From assembly GCA_965247615.1 (NCBI GenBank), contig OZ252022.1, positions 744,001-808,000 on the forward strand: DNA of 64,000 bases, read 5' to 3'. This document shows positions 1 to 7,566 of the stretch, piece after piece. Numbering within the stretch: position 1 is the first letter of the stretch; each line of letters starts with the position of its first letter. The position numbers were made by a program, and so were the translations under genes. The notes beneath the pieces are model-generated. The model was given only the letters and a program-made list of their open reading frames with translations, was not told where the DNA came from and did not search any database. This DNA comes from G965197715 sp965247615 (GTDB lineage: Bacteria; Chloroflexota; Dehalococcoidia; Lucifugimonadales; UBA1127).

Positions 1-1755
1 CTCGCAGAGCCAATTGCAAAGATTGGTTTTCTCATCCTTGTTGACTATCCACTGTTTGGGGATTACCTTGGTTTCCCCATGCTCCAGTCTTGTATGTCCG
101 TCGACAACGTCGATGAATGCTGCGTCATGCTGACGAGCCGTATGCAGGGCGGGTTCCCCGAACAGATTCTCGATCCCCTCTTTCACTGGATTGTTAGCCT
201 GAAGGGGAACAGTACGCTGAAAGAGGTTCCCTTTATTCTTATTTCCCCTTCGCTTGTCACAATCGAATAGAAGCAGCAGCTTTTGAGGAAGTATGTCAGT
301 CAACGGGTATCTGAAGTCCTTCCAGATATTGGCTAGGTTGCCGCTCCCGCCGCCGTCCTGTATTTCAAAACTCTGAAGTACTGCCTCCCTCCCAAGCAAA
401 CTCGAAGCCTTTTGAAGATACTGAAGGTCGGTCTTACCTTCCACAATCAGAATGGGCTTTTGAGATCTCTCAATTGCTGTCCGGATATCATCAGAGAATC
501 TGCGAGTCGAGGTGAAGGACTGATACGCCTCCCCGAATTCACTAAATGCTTCAGGACTGATTTGTTCGCCTTGGGGCAACCGATAGAGGGCGAAGCCATC
601 CTCTCCGAAAACATTGTGCATGCCAAGGACAAACAATGGTGAATGAGTTGTAACGATGAATTGGACTTTAGGAAACATCCGAATCAGGTTGGGGAGCACT
701 TCGTGTTGATGGACCGCATGGAGGTGCAGGTCTATCTCATCCACTACTACTATCCCGCGTATGGCCGCCGCACTTGAGAAAGGAACTCCGCACAAATCGA
801 AGTCGCACAGAATGGATAAGAACAGGTTCAGCAGAGAGGTTTCCCCACTCGACAATTGAAATATATTTGGAACCAATTGGTCTGTGCCCGATTGAATAGA
901 AACTACTCTATTGTGTCGTTTGCCTATCCGAAAGCTAGAGTCCTTTGTTCTTGTTACTAATTGAACTATTTGGAGCGCCGTTTCGTAGGTACTGGCTGCA
1001 TCTCCTGAGTACCCTGAGAACACTGGAAGGGGAATCGTGGCATTACCACTATTGATAGGGAAATTGAAAGATCGCGTCTGAAACTCAAAGGCAGCTCTAT
1101 CATAGATCACATCAAAAAGCCAGTTCTGGTTTTCATGGAGCGGCGAAGACGCAATGACTTTACGACTGGTGTATCCAGTGAGATGTTTTCTATCCATATA
1201 TTGGGCTTGAGCTTTCAAGTTTGCCTCATTCAGCCACGCTGGTTCCTCAAACCGGTTGAATGGGAAATATAGAACACAGTTGTTAGCAAAGATATCCTTG
1301 AGTGTATTGGTAGTAGCAGGAGAGGCGGAGAGGTTCGTATCAAAGTGGTTGTTGTCTTCGGGATTCATCTTTTCCCACATGCCTTCTGCGGCAGTCCCTG
1401 AAAGGCCTGGAGGAATGTCAGGGTACTTCTGCTTGTTCGATCTTAACATTATTTCGCTAACAAAGAACGGGCCGTCAAAGTCAACTCTGCCAAAGTAGTA
1501 CTCACGTCCTGGTTTTATGTAAGAAGAACTTCGAATTTTGTAGACTTTGCCGGGTTCAACTTCCGGGGTTTCTGGATAGGCACGGCCTTTAGCCATGAGC
1601 AATCCATTTACAATATGCGATAACAGGATGCTCTTCCCTGAGCCGTTTGCACCAACTAAGACAACTGGTCTAGGTGTCTCGCCTTCGAACGGGAGCTCGA
1701 TATCGAGTTTCTCAATGGGTCCATAATTGGCTAGTTGAACCCGTCTCGTGTACAT
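1..1755 (-). CDS. OLD-like AAA ATPase with TOPRIM domain (3' end missing)
   Basis: The frame is open for all 585 codons from an ATG at 1755 to the window edge, so the C-terminus is missing. Visible motifs are Walker A GANGSGKS (residues 35-42), ABC-type signature LSSGE (301-305), Walker B VVVDEIDLHLH (D339, E340), a switch histidine in VTTHSP (H371), then a TOPRIM-like region with ILIVEGKTD (E439, D443) and LLLFDCD (D498, D500). This order matches the OLD/ATP-dependent nuclease family, several members of which act in phage defence; that role here is inferred. An in-frame TGA lies 21 nt upstream, so the ATG is secure; AAGGAG lies about 13 nt before it. The gene is more AT-rich than most of the window, suggesting transfer. 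Confidence 0.85.
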   Translation of the reverse strand, partial: MYTRRVQLANYGPIEKLDIELPFEGETPRPVVLVGANGSGKSILLSHIVNGLLMAKGRAYPETPEVEPGKVYKIRSSSYIKPGREYYFGRVDFDGPFFVSEIMLRSNKQKYPDIPPGLSGTAAEGMWEKMNPEDNNHFDTNLSASPATTNTLKDIFANNCVLYFPFNRFEEPAWLNEANLKAQAQYMDRKHLTGYTSRKVIASSPLHENQNWLFDVIYDRAAFEFQTRSFNFPINSGNATIPLPVFSGYSGDAASTYETALQIVQLVTRTKDSSFRIGKRHNRVVSIQSGTDQLVPNIFQLSSGETSLLNLFLSILCDFDLCGVPFSSAAAIRGIVVVDEIDLHLHAVHQHEVLPNLIRMFPKVQFIVTTHSPLFVLGMHNVFGEDGFALYRLPQGEQISPEAFSEFGEAYQSFTSTRRFSDDIRTAIERSQKPILIVEGKTDLQYLQKASSLLGREAVLQSFEIQDGGGSGNLANIWKDFRYPLTDILPQKLLLLFDCDKRRGNKNKGNLFQRTVPLQANNPVKEGIENLFGEPALHTARQHDAAFIDVVDGHTRLEHGETKVIPKQWIVNKDEKTNLCNWLCE

Positions 1756-2111
1756 GGTGTACCCACCACTCCTTCACGGCGTTCGGGAACTTCTTCGAAT
1801 CCCCCGTCCCCATCTTCCCCGATTTCAGTCGGGGCGGCTGCGCGTCCCGCTGCGCAGCGAGGGTGCGGGCTTCAGCGGTGTTGGGCCGGATGTGATTCTG
1901 CGATGGTAGCACGAGGGTTGCGGATGTGCCGACCAGTTCTGGAGGTGGCGCGACCACGTTCAGTCGGCATCACGTGCTCGGTGGGCTGGGGGTGGCGTCT
2001 GTCGCGGGGGGGGCGCGGAAGGGGTCGAGGGTAGGAACGCCGGCCGGCTGGAAGTGCCGGACGGTGGGAGCCTATGTTTCATATGTCCTCCCAGGTGAAT
2101 GTTCACAAGTC
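1756..2111. other. Intergenic gap
   Basis: No convincing gene is seen. A short inverted repeat (CCCCGA/TCGGGG, 1817-1834) could end transcription of the upstream toxin-antitoxin operon, but it lacks a T-run. Open frames here show no recognisable protein features. Confidence 0.4.
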
Positions 2112-3356
2112 CTATTCGGCAAACTGCCGCCGCACTCCGCCCGTGCCTACGAACTGGGACAGCAGCCGGTAGTTGCCGCGCTCGTGGCGTACGCGGCCGG
2201 CGACGACCGCCGGGTGGACCCCCGCCTCTGCCGCGAGTTCGATGAGAGCCATGGGGCTCACGCTATCCAGGGCAAAGCTCTTCTCCCAAAGATCCGGCGG
2301 TATCAGCGCGTTCTGGGCCCACCGGTCGGCGTCCAGCTCCTGCGAACCGCCGGCGCCGGTCTCCATGCCGCGCAGGGAGTGGTCGTCGACGAAGCCGGCC
2401 TCGTCGGCGCATTCGTCCAGGTGGAGGCCCACGTGGGCCAACTCGTGGAGGAGGGTGAACCAGAAATTGTCTATGCGGTCGTAACGCAGCGTCAGCCCGA
2501 CGACCGGCCTGCCGTCTGGCAGCCGGAGGGCCGCCCCGTCCAAATGGGTCTTGGGCAAGTGCGGCACGAACTCGAAGGCGAGGCCGTGACTGGCCAAGAA
2601 GTCCCTGGCACGGCGGGGACCGTCCTCTGACGTGCTGAGCGCAGCCACTTTCCGCAGGAACTCCGGGGTCACGGTGCCCCGCTGGTACTGGGCGTCCAGG
2701 CGGCGTTCCCGCGCCTTTGCCATGACGTACAGACACCACGCCCTCAGGGCGTAGTCGTCGGTCTTTGCGTTGACGCGCCGGTGGTCGTTCTTGCGGTACA
2801 TGACCGCAGAAGCGAGGTGCCGGCCGCCGGCGCGCACCATCAGCCCGGAAACGAGCTCTTCTGCGCGGTCCGCCAGCTTGGGAAGATCGGGAATCCAGCC
2901 GGCCTTGGCCATGGCTTTCAGGGGGAACCTGGTCCACTCGACGTGCGGGACCGCGTCGGGCAAGCTCGCGCCGGGTTCCTGGAGGAGGACGTCGGCTGGT
3001 ATCCCCAGGTGACGGTGAAGGGCCCGGGCCATCGACATCGTGATGGCCCGCTTGCCCGAAAGCACTTCGGAGACTTTGGCGGGGCTACCGATGAATGGCG
3101 CCAGGTCGCGGCGCGTCAGCCCCGCCTGGTCCATGCGGAACTCGATGGCGTCAATCGCGGTGGGGAATCCCATGGCAACCGTCTTCGACTCGTAGTCCTC
3201 GACCAGGACTGTCAACACGTCAAGCTCGTCCCGGTCGGCGTGTTCTGGGTCTTCGATCTGTCCCTGCGGACGCGAAAGAGCATCCATCAGGTCTGCGATG
3301 CGAGCCAAGGCCGCTTCGTAGTCCTCTTCGGTTCGAATCGGCCTGATGCCCACCAT
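2112..3356 (-). CDS. higA: HigA-type antitoxin fused to ImmA/IrrE metallopeptidase
   Basis: A 414-residue protein. The N-terminus (IRPIRTEEDYEAALARI) is typical of HigA antitoxins. An XRE helix-turn-helix follows at about residues 68-125 (LTRRDLAPFIG, KVSEVLSGKR). The C-terminal half is an ImmA/IrrE-like zinc peptidase with HELAH at 304-308 and the downstream acidic motif ELDADRWAQNALIP (E340, likely third ligand). It starts 2 nt after the HigB-like stop, and its ribosome site AGGAGGTG overlaps the toxin's last codons, so the two are co-translated. The likely role is neutralising the toxin and repressing the operon. The peptidase could cleave the protein itself or another repressor, but its substrate is unknown. 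Confidence 0.88.
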   Translation of the reverse strand: MVGIRPIRTEEDYEAALARIADLMDALSRPQGQIEDPEHADRDELDVLTVLVEDYESKTVAMGFPTAIDAIEFRMDQAGLTRRDLAPFIGSPAKVSEVLSGKRAITMSMARALHRHLGIPADVLLQEPGASLPDAVPHVEWTRFPLKAMAKAGWIPDLPKLADRAEELVSGLMVRAGGRHLASAVMYRKNDHRRVNAKTDDYALRAWCLYVMAKARERRLDAQYQRGTVTPEFLRKVAALSTSEDGPRRARDFLASHGLAFEFVPHLPKTHLDGAALRLPDGRPVVGLTLRYDRIDNFWFTLLHELAHVGLHLDECADEAGFVDDHSLRGMETGAGGSQELDADRWAQNALIPPDLWEKSFALDSVSPMALIELAAEAGVHPAVVAGRVRHERGNYRLLSQFVGTGGVRRQFAE

Positions 3357-3358
3357 GT

Positions 3359-3652
3359 CTACACCTCCTCTGGGTTGATGCGGTCATACTCGGCATGCGT
3401 GCCTATGAAACGTATGTAGACCAGCCCTCCCGGGTAGAACACGCTCACTATCAGCCGGTAGGAGCCGCCCTTCAGCCGGAACACCACGCGATCCTTGCCG
3501 ACGATGCTGGCGGTGGGGTACTGCTTCTGGACTTCAGCCGGCGAGCCCCGGTCCTCTCGCTTGACCAGGTCATGCCAGGCGTTGAGCGGCCCCTCCGCGT
3601 CGGCATGCAGTTGCCCAAACTCTCGGAGCGCCTTCTTAGCGATAACGCGCAC
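3359..3652 (-). CDS. higB: HigB-family toxin (mRNA interferase)
   Basis: A 97-residue protein matching the HigB toxin family along its length: MRVIAKKALREF at the start, DAEGPLNAWHDLVK, YPTASIVGKDRVVFRLKGG and VYIRFIGTHAEYDRI at the end. Family members are RelE-fold ribonucleases that cleave mRNA, usually at the ribosome. The start is a GTG; an upstream in-frame TAA excludes longer versions, and AGGAGG lies about 14 nt before it. Toxin-first order with a HigA-like partner directly downstream is the usual hig arrangement. A sigma70-like promoter sits just upstream (3683-3711). Confidence 0.9.
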   Translation of the reverse strand: MRVIAKKALREFGQLHADAEGPLNAWHDLVKREDRGSPAEVQKQYPTASIVGKDRVVFRLKGGSYRLIVSVFYPGGLVYIRFIGTHAEYDRINPEEV

Positions 3653-3682
3653 AGGTACCCATGACTCCTCCTGTTACGGGCT

Positions 3683-3711
3683 ATAGTACTACGCTCCCAA
3701 ATAGTCTACAA
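3683..3711 (-). promoter_or_regulatory. Putative sigma70 promoter of higBA
   Basis: Read on the minus strand, TTGTAG (3711-3706) and TACTAT (3688-3683) are separated by exactly 17 nt, ending about 30 nt before the HigB GTG. An imperfect repeat AACAG...CTGTT lies just upstream (about 3715-3735) and could be a HigA operator. Confidence 0.5.
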
Positions 3712-3818
3712 GCACAACAGTCTCCGTATAGGCTGTTTTGCCGGAATATTGCTATCTACGTCAGCGGACGGCCTCTAGTCCAGCAGCGGTCTGCCCCCGA
3801 GCTGGGCCCCCGTACCCT

Positions 3819-3847
3819 TTGACTTCCTTGCAGGGAAGGCGTATAAG
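3819..3847 (+). promoter_or_regulatory. Putative sigma70 promoter of the 3986-11791 gene run
   Basis: TTGACT (3819-3824), a 17-nt spacer and TATAAG (3842-3847). A short inverted repeat CTTCC/GGAAG (3823-3827 and 3834-3838) lies between the two boxes and could bind a repressor. The next start is at 3986, giving a leader of roughly 130 nt in which no riboswitch is recognised. The 3653-3985 gap holds this promoter and the divergent hig promoter, and no gene. Confidence 0.55.
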
Positions 3848-3985
3848 CATTGAAGCTGGCCTATCTGCGACCGGACGATGGCGTTCGGGGCCTCGACAGA
3901 CGGCAACGATCACGCACAAGCCAGGAATGCAGACTCGGGCAAGCCACGAGGGCCCCGGCGGCCCTTGAGGTGAAAGGAGCAGACC

Positions 3986-4714
3986 TTGTACGGCCATAGA
4001 GCGCGCATTGGCTACACGTCACCGCCCGTCCTGACGGAGGTGTTCCCCTACGAGTTCTATCGCATCGCGCCCGAAGGCGTGACGCTTCTGGTCACGACCC
4101 TGACAGTGCAGAACGCGACCTCTCAGGAGCTTCAGGACAGCTATGACATTAGCCTCGCGGCGGCGCGAGAGATGGGGAAGGCGGGGGTCGACCTGGTCGT
4201 TCTGGGAGGCGTGCCCATCAACCTCTGCCGTGGTGTGGACAAGGTGGACGAGCTGATCAAGAGCACCGAGGAGGACTGCGGCGTTCCCGTCACGACCAGC
4301 GTGACCGCCCAACTCAACGCCCTCCACCACCTTGGAGCCAGCAAGCTCGGCCTGGTGAATACCGGAGCTCGGTCTACCCTTGAGTACGAGTACCTGGAAC
4401 GCGCCGGCTACGAGATAGTGGCAAGCGAGGGCGTACCCGAGATGCCGCCCCTGAACTACATGGGCCGCGCCTCATCCGACATCTCCATGAACGTGGCCCG
4501 CGCACTGGCCAAGGCCCATCCCGAGATCGACACCCTCTACTTCCCATGCCCGCACCGGCCAACTATAGACATGATCGAAGAGATTGAGGAGGAGTTGGAC
4601 GTCAACATCGTGACGGCGAGCCAGGCCATCATCTGGGAGTCCCTTCGCCGCTGTGATATCCAGGACCCCGCCCCCGGGTACGGACGTCTCTTTCAGGACG
4701 CGCCGGCCGGCTGA
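3986..4714 (+). CDS. Arylmalonate decarboxylase/maleate isomerase-like protein A
   Basis: A 242-residue Asp/Glu racemase-superfamily protein starting with TTG, supported by AAAGGAG 6 nt upstream and by alignment to the next gene (RARIGYT...PP). In racemases two cysteines act; here the first site reads VVLGGVPINL with glycine/valine instead of Cys, and only the second is present (LYFPCPH, Cys188). One cysteine, at the C-terminal site only, is the arylmalonate-decarboxylase pattern; maleate isomerases and hydantoin racemases normally have two. The likely role is decarboxylation or isomerisation of a small dicarboxylate; the substrate is unknown. A paralogue follows after 53 nt, then an ABC importer. 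Confidence 0.75.
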   Translation: MYGHRARIGYTSPPVLTEVFPYEFYRIAPEGVTLLVTTLTVQNATSQELQDSYDISLAAAREMGKAGVDLVVLGGVPINLCRGVDKVDELIKSTEEDCGVPVTTSVTAQLNALHHLGASKLGLVNTGARSTLEYEYLERAGYEIVASEGVPEMPPLNYMGRASSDISMNVARALAKAHPEIDTLYFPCPHRPTIDMIEEIEEELDVNIVTASQAIIWESLRRCDIQDPAPGYGRLFQDAPAG

Positions 4715-4767
4715 ACGCGTGGGGCCGCGGCACAATCGCACGAGCAGCAACCAGCAGGGAGAGCAAC

Positions 4768-5520
4768 ATGGCCCAAGGGGACGAGGGCGCCGTGTACGGG
4801 TACCGGGCGCGCATCGGGTACACCTGCCCGCCCGTGATAGCTGAGGTCTTTCCTTACGAGTTCTACAAGGTGGTGCCGGAGGGGGTCACCCTCGCCATCA
4901 CCACGCTGGCAGTGCTCAACGCCACCCCGGACGAGTTGCAGAACAGCTACGACATCAGCCTCCAGGCCGCCAAGGAGATGGGCGCCGCCGGAGTGGACCT
5001 GGTGGTCCTGGGAGGAGCGCCCGTCAACATGGCCCAGGGCTATGACAACATCGACAAGCTGATTCAAGAGACCGAAGAGGCATGCGGTGTGCCGGTCACA
5101 ACCAGCCTGACGGCCAAGAACAACGCACTCGCTCACCTGGGCTCGAAGCGGGTCGTGGTTGTGGGCTTGGCCCGGGACTCGGACGCATCATCGGAGTACC
5201 TCGACCGGGCGGGGTGCGAGGTGGTGGGAACGGCGCCAACGCCCTCGGCGCCGCCGCTGAACCACCTGGGGCGGCTGCCGTCCGATGCGTCGGTGGAGGT
5301 CGCGCGGGGGCTGGTCAAGGAGCACCCGGAGGCCGACACCCTCTACTTCCCTTGCGCACACAGGGCAACCATCAACAGGATCGAAGCAATGGAAGAAGAG
5401 ATGGGCGTCAACGTCATCAGCGCCAGCTCCGTCATCATCTGGGAGGCGCTGCGCCGCTGCGGTATCCGCGAGTCCATTTCAGGCTATGGGAGGCTCTTCC
5501 GCGAGCTGGGAACGGCCTGA
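4768..5520 (+). CDS. Arylmalonate decarboxylase/maleate isomerase-like protein B
   Basis: A 250-residue tandem paralogue of the preceding gene, with eight extra residues at the N-terminus. Shared blocks include VFPYEFY, SYDISL, DLVVLGG, GVPVTTS and HPEADTLYFPC. The first racemase cysteine position is again non-Cys (VVLGGAPVNM), and the single catalytic-type cysteine is in LYFPCAH (Cys196). An ATG with an AGGGAGAG-type ribosome site precedes it. Two diverged copies side by side suggest either a heteromer or two related substrates. The ABC transporter genes that follow on the same strand may import the substrate. Confidence 0.75.
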   Translation: MAQGDEGAVYGYRARIGYTCPPVIAEVFPYEFYKVVPEGVTLAITTLAVLNATPDELQNSYDISLQAAKEMGAAGVDLVVLGGAPVNMAQGYDNIDKLIQETEEACGVPVTTSLTAKNNALAHLGSKRVVVVGLARDSDASSEYLDRAGCEVVGTAPTPSAPPLNHLGRLPSDASVEVARGLVKEHPEADTLYFPCAHRATINRIEAMEEEMGVNVISASSVIIWEALRRCGIRESISGYGRLFRELGTA

Positions 5521-5667
5521 TAGTCCCCGGCGAGCGGGGTGGCGACCAGGGCGGTGACGTGATCCAATCCGCAGTGTATATACGTAATAGTCGGTACATG
5601 TGTCAGTACCGCCGGGCCGGTCGAACGAGGCGCGGCCAAGGGTAAAGCAACTAAGGAGGCTCGGAGA

Positions 5668-7437
5668 ATGCGGAACATCACCCGCACATGGATAGTGAGC
5701 ATTGGAGTCATGGCGCTGCTTGCCATAGGCATTGCCTGCGCCGGGGGCACGGAGACGGCGCCCGAGGTGGCCCAGCAGCCGGCTGCGGCGGCCCCGGTGG
5801 CTGCGGAGCCGACTGCAGCCGCTTCGGAGGCGATGGCTTCCCCGGAGGCTGCGATGGCCGAGAAAGCCAAGTACGGCGGAGTCTTTCGCTCGGCCACTCG
5901 CCGTGACCCTCCCGGCGCCTGGGACCCGCTCAAGACCAACAACTACGACCTGGCCGTTGCGAGCCAGCCGGTCTATGGGACGGGCCACCTGGTACGGCTA
6001 TGCCGGGAGGACATCTACAAGATCTGTCCGGGCTTGGCGGAGAGCTGGGAGCAGAACGCCGATTTCACCCAGTGGACGTTCAAGATCCGGGACAACGTCG
6101 TGTGGCATGACGGAACACCGTTTACGGTGGAGGACGCCAAGTATTGGCTGGACCTGGTGAACTTCGGGTTCACCGCTGGAGACAAATCCAGAGGGCCTGC
6201 CTTCTTCCGGGCGGAGTTCGGCGACGTAACTGCGATTGATGTCTTGGACGGCAATAGGGTGCGGATATCCCTGAAGAACCCTGCGCGGCAGTACCTGAAC
6301 AGCATCACCAACCCCCAGCGCACCATCGCGCACCCCACCCACCTGATGAAGCCGCGCATGGAGCAGGGCGAGGTCAACATCGCTCCCCAGGACGTTGAAT
6401 GGGTGGCAATGGGACCCTTCAAGATGACCGGCCATGAGAAGGGCGTGCGGTCAGAGGCACAGAGATTCGACCAGTACTGGGAGAAGGGCGAGGACGGACA
6501 GCAGCTTCCCTACCTGGACGGCATACTGTTCGCCTTCATACAGGACGCCTCCAGTATGGACGCCGCATTCCGCAGCGGGCAGCTGGACAGCGGCGCCCGG
6601 GGCGCGGGCTACTACCTGACGCCGGAGCGGGAGTCGCGGTATGTGGCCGACCTGGGGGACGGGGTGTGGTTCGGCAGGATCGGGGGGGGCCGCTCTGGGC
6701 TCGCCTTCAACACGCTGAAGGAGGGGCCGCTACAGGACGTGCGCGTTCGCAAGGCGATTTCGCTCTGGGTCGATAGGCAGCAGGCAATCCAGGCAATCTA
6801 CAGCGGGTCGGGACACCTCGTCACATTGCTCGCCCCCGAGAACCCGTTCACCAATCCTGACTTCAGGACCTGGCCGGGCTGGAACCCCGAGACGAAGGCG
6901 CAGGACCGCGCCGAGGCGATGCGGCTCCTGCAGGAGGCCGGGCACACGGAGCGCTTCACCCTTTCGCTCATCTGCCCCAATCGCTGGCTGAACAATTGCG
7001 AATTCACGCATGCACAGCTCGGGGGTCTGGGCATAGACGTCGACATCAACATCGTCGACGAGGCGGGGTGGAGCGCCGGCCGGCTCACACTGAACAATGA
7101 CATCCAGATTGGCGGCGGCGCCGGCACGGATACCATCCCAGAGTCGGCGGAAGACGCGCTGACCACCTACAGCAACAGCAACTTCGCGCCCGCCAAGCAC
7201 GAGGACCCCAAGGTGGTTGAAACCTTCCGGCAACTCAACAGCACCAGCAGCCTGGAGGAGCGGGTCCGCATCTGGCGGGAGTTCGAGCGCTACTTGCTCC
7301 TGGAGCGGGTCTACCTGGCGCCCGTCTTTGGGCAGCTGGCGGTGGTGCCCTATCGTTCCGAGGTGAAGGGCCTGCCCATTCCGCCAGAAGGGGTCATGAA
7401 CAGCCAGGACCACGCCACCACCTGGCTGGACAGGTAG
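5668..7437 (+). CDS. ABC importer solute-binding lipoprotein, family 5 (DppA/OppA-like)
   Basis: A 589-residue extracytoplasmic binding protein. Signal peptide with lipobox IGIAC (Cys25), an Ala/Pro-rich linker, then a family-5 domain with YGGVFRSATRRDPP, CPGLAESWE, WTFKIRDNVVWHDGTPFT and TWPGWNPETKAQDRAEAMRLL. The family binds peptides, nickel, opines or other small solutes; this ligand is unknown. A C-x7-C pair (CREDIYKIC) is shared with the other four family-5 proteins of the window. GGAGG lies just before the ATG. It is followed by a hairpin, a second SBP and the permeases. Confidence 0.9.
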   Translation: MRNITRTWIVSIGVMALLAIGIACAGGTETAPEVAQQPAAAAPVAAEPTAAASEAMASPEAAMAEKAKYGGVFRSATRRDPPGAWDPLKTNNYDLAVASQPVYGTGHLVRLCREDIYKICPGLAESWEQNADFTQWTFKIRDNVVWHDGTPFTVEDAKYWLDLVNFGFTAGDKSRGPAFFRAEFGDVTAIDVLDGNRVRISLKNPARQYLNSITNPQRTIAHPTHLMKPRMEQGEVNIAPQDVEWVAMGPFKMTGHEKGVRSEAQRFDQYWEKGEDGQQLPYLDGILFAFIQDASSMDAAFRSGQLDSGARGAGYYLTPERESRYVADLGDGVWFGRIGGGRSGLAFNTLKEGPLQDVRVRKAISLWVDRQQAIQAIYSGSGHLVTLLAPENPFTNPDFRTWPGWNPETKAQDRAEAMRLLQEAGHTERFTLSLICPNRWLNNCEFTHAQLGGLGIDVDINIVDEAGWSAGRLTLNNDIQIGGGAGTDTIPESAEDALTTYSNSNFAPAKHEDPKVVETFRQLNSTSSLEERVRIWREFERYLLLERVYLAPVFGQLAVVPYRSEVKGLPIPPEGVMNSQDHATTWLDR

Positions 7438-7438
7438 G

Positions 7439-7459
7439 CCGGCCCTGGGATAGGGCCGG
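7439..7459 (+). terminator. Hairpin after the first SBP
   Basis: CCGGCCCT and AGGGCCGG form an 8-bp stem around GGGAT, beginning 2 nt after the stop codon. There is no T-run, so it may be an mRNA-stabilising or attenuating hairpin rather than a full terminator. Confidence 0.45.
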
Positions 7460-7566
7460 TTGGATATCGATGGCAATGGAGGACATCCCCTCGGCGGGAC
7501 CAGCGGTGCTGGGCCTGACATGGGGGGATGCCCCCGGACACTAGGTTGATGATTGGAGTGCACACA

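Noticed and set aside
5594..5613. A short inverted repeat (CGGTAC...GTACCG) before the first SBP
   Set aside because: Six-base arms alone are too weak to call an operator, and no promoter boxes adjoin it.
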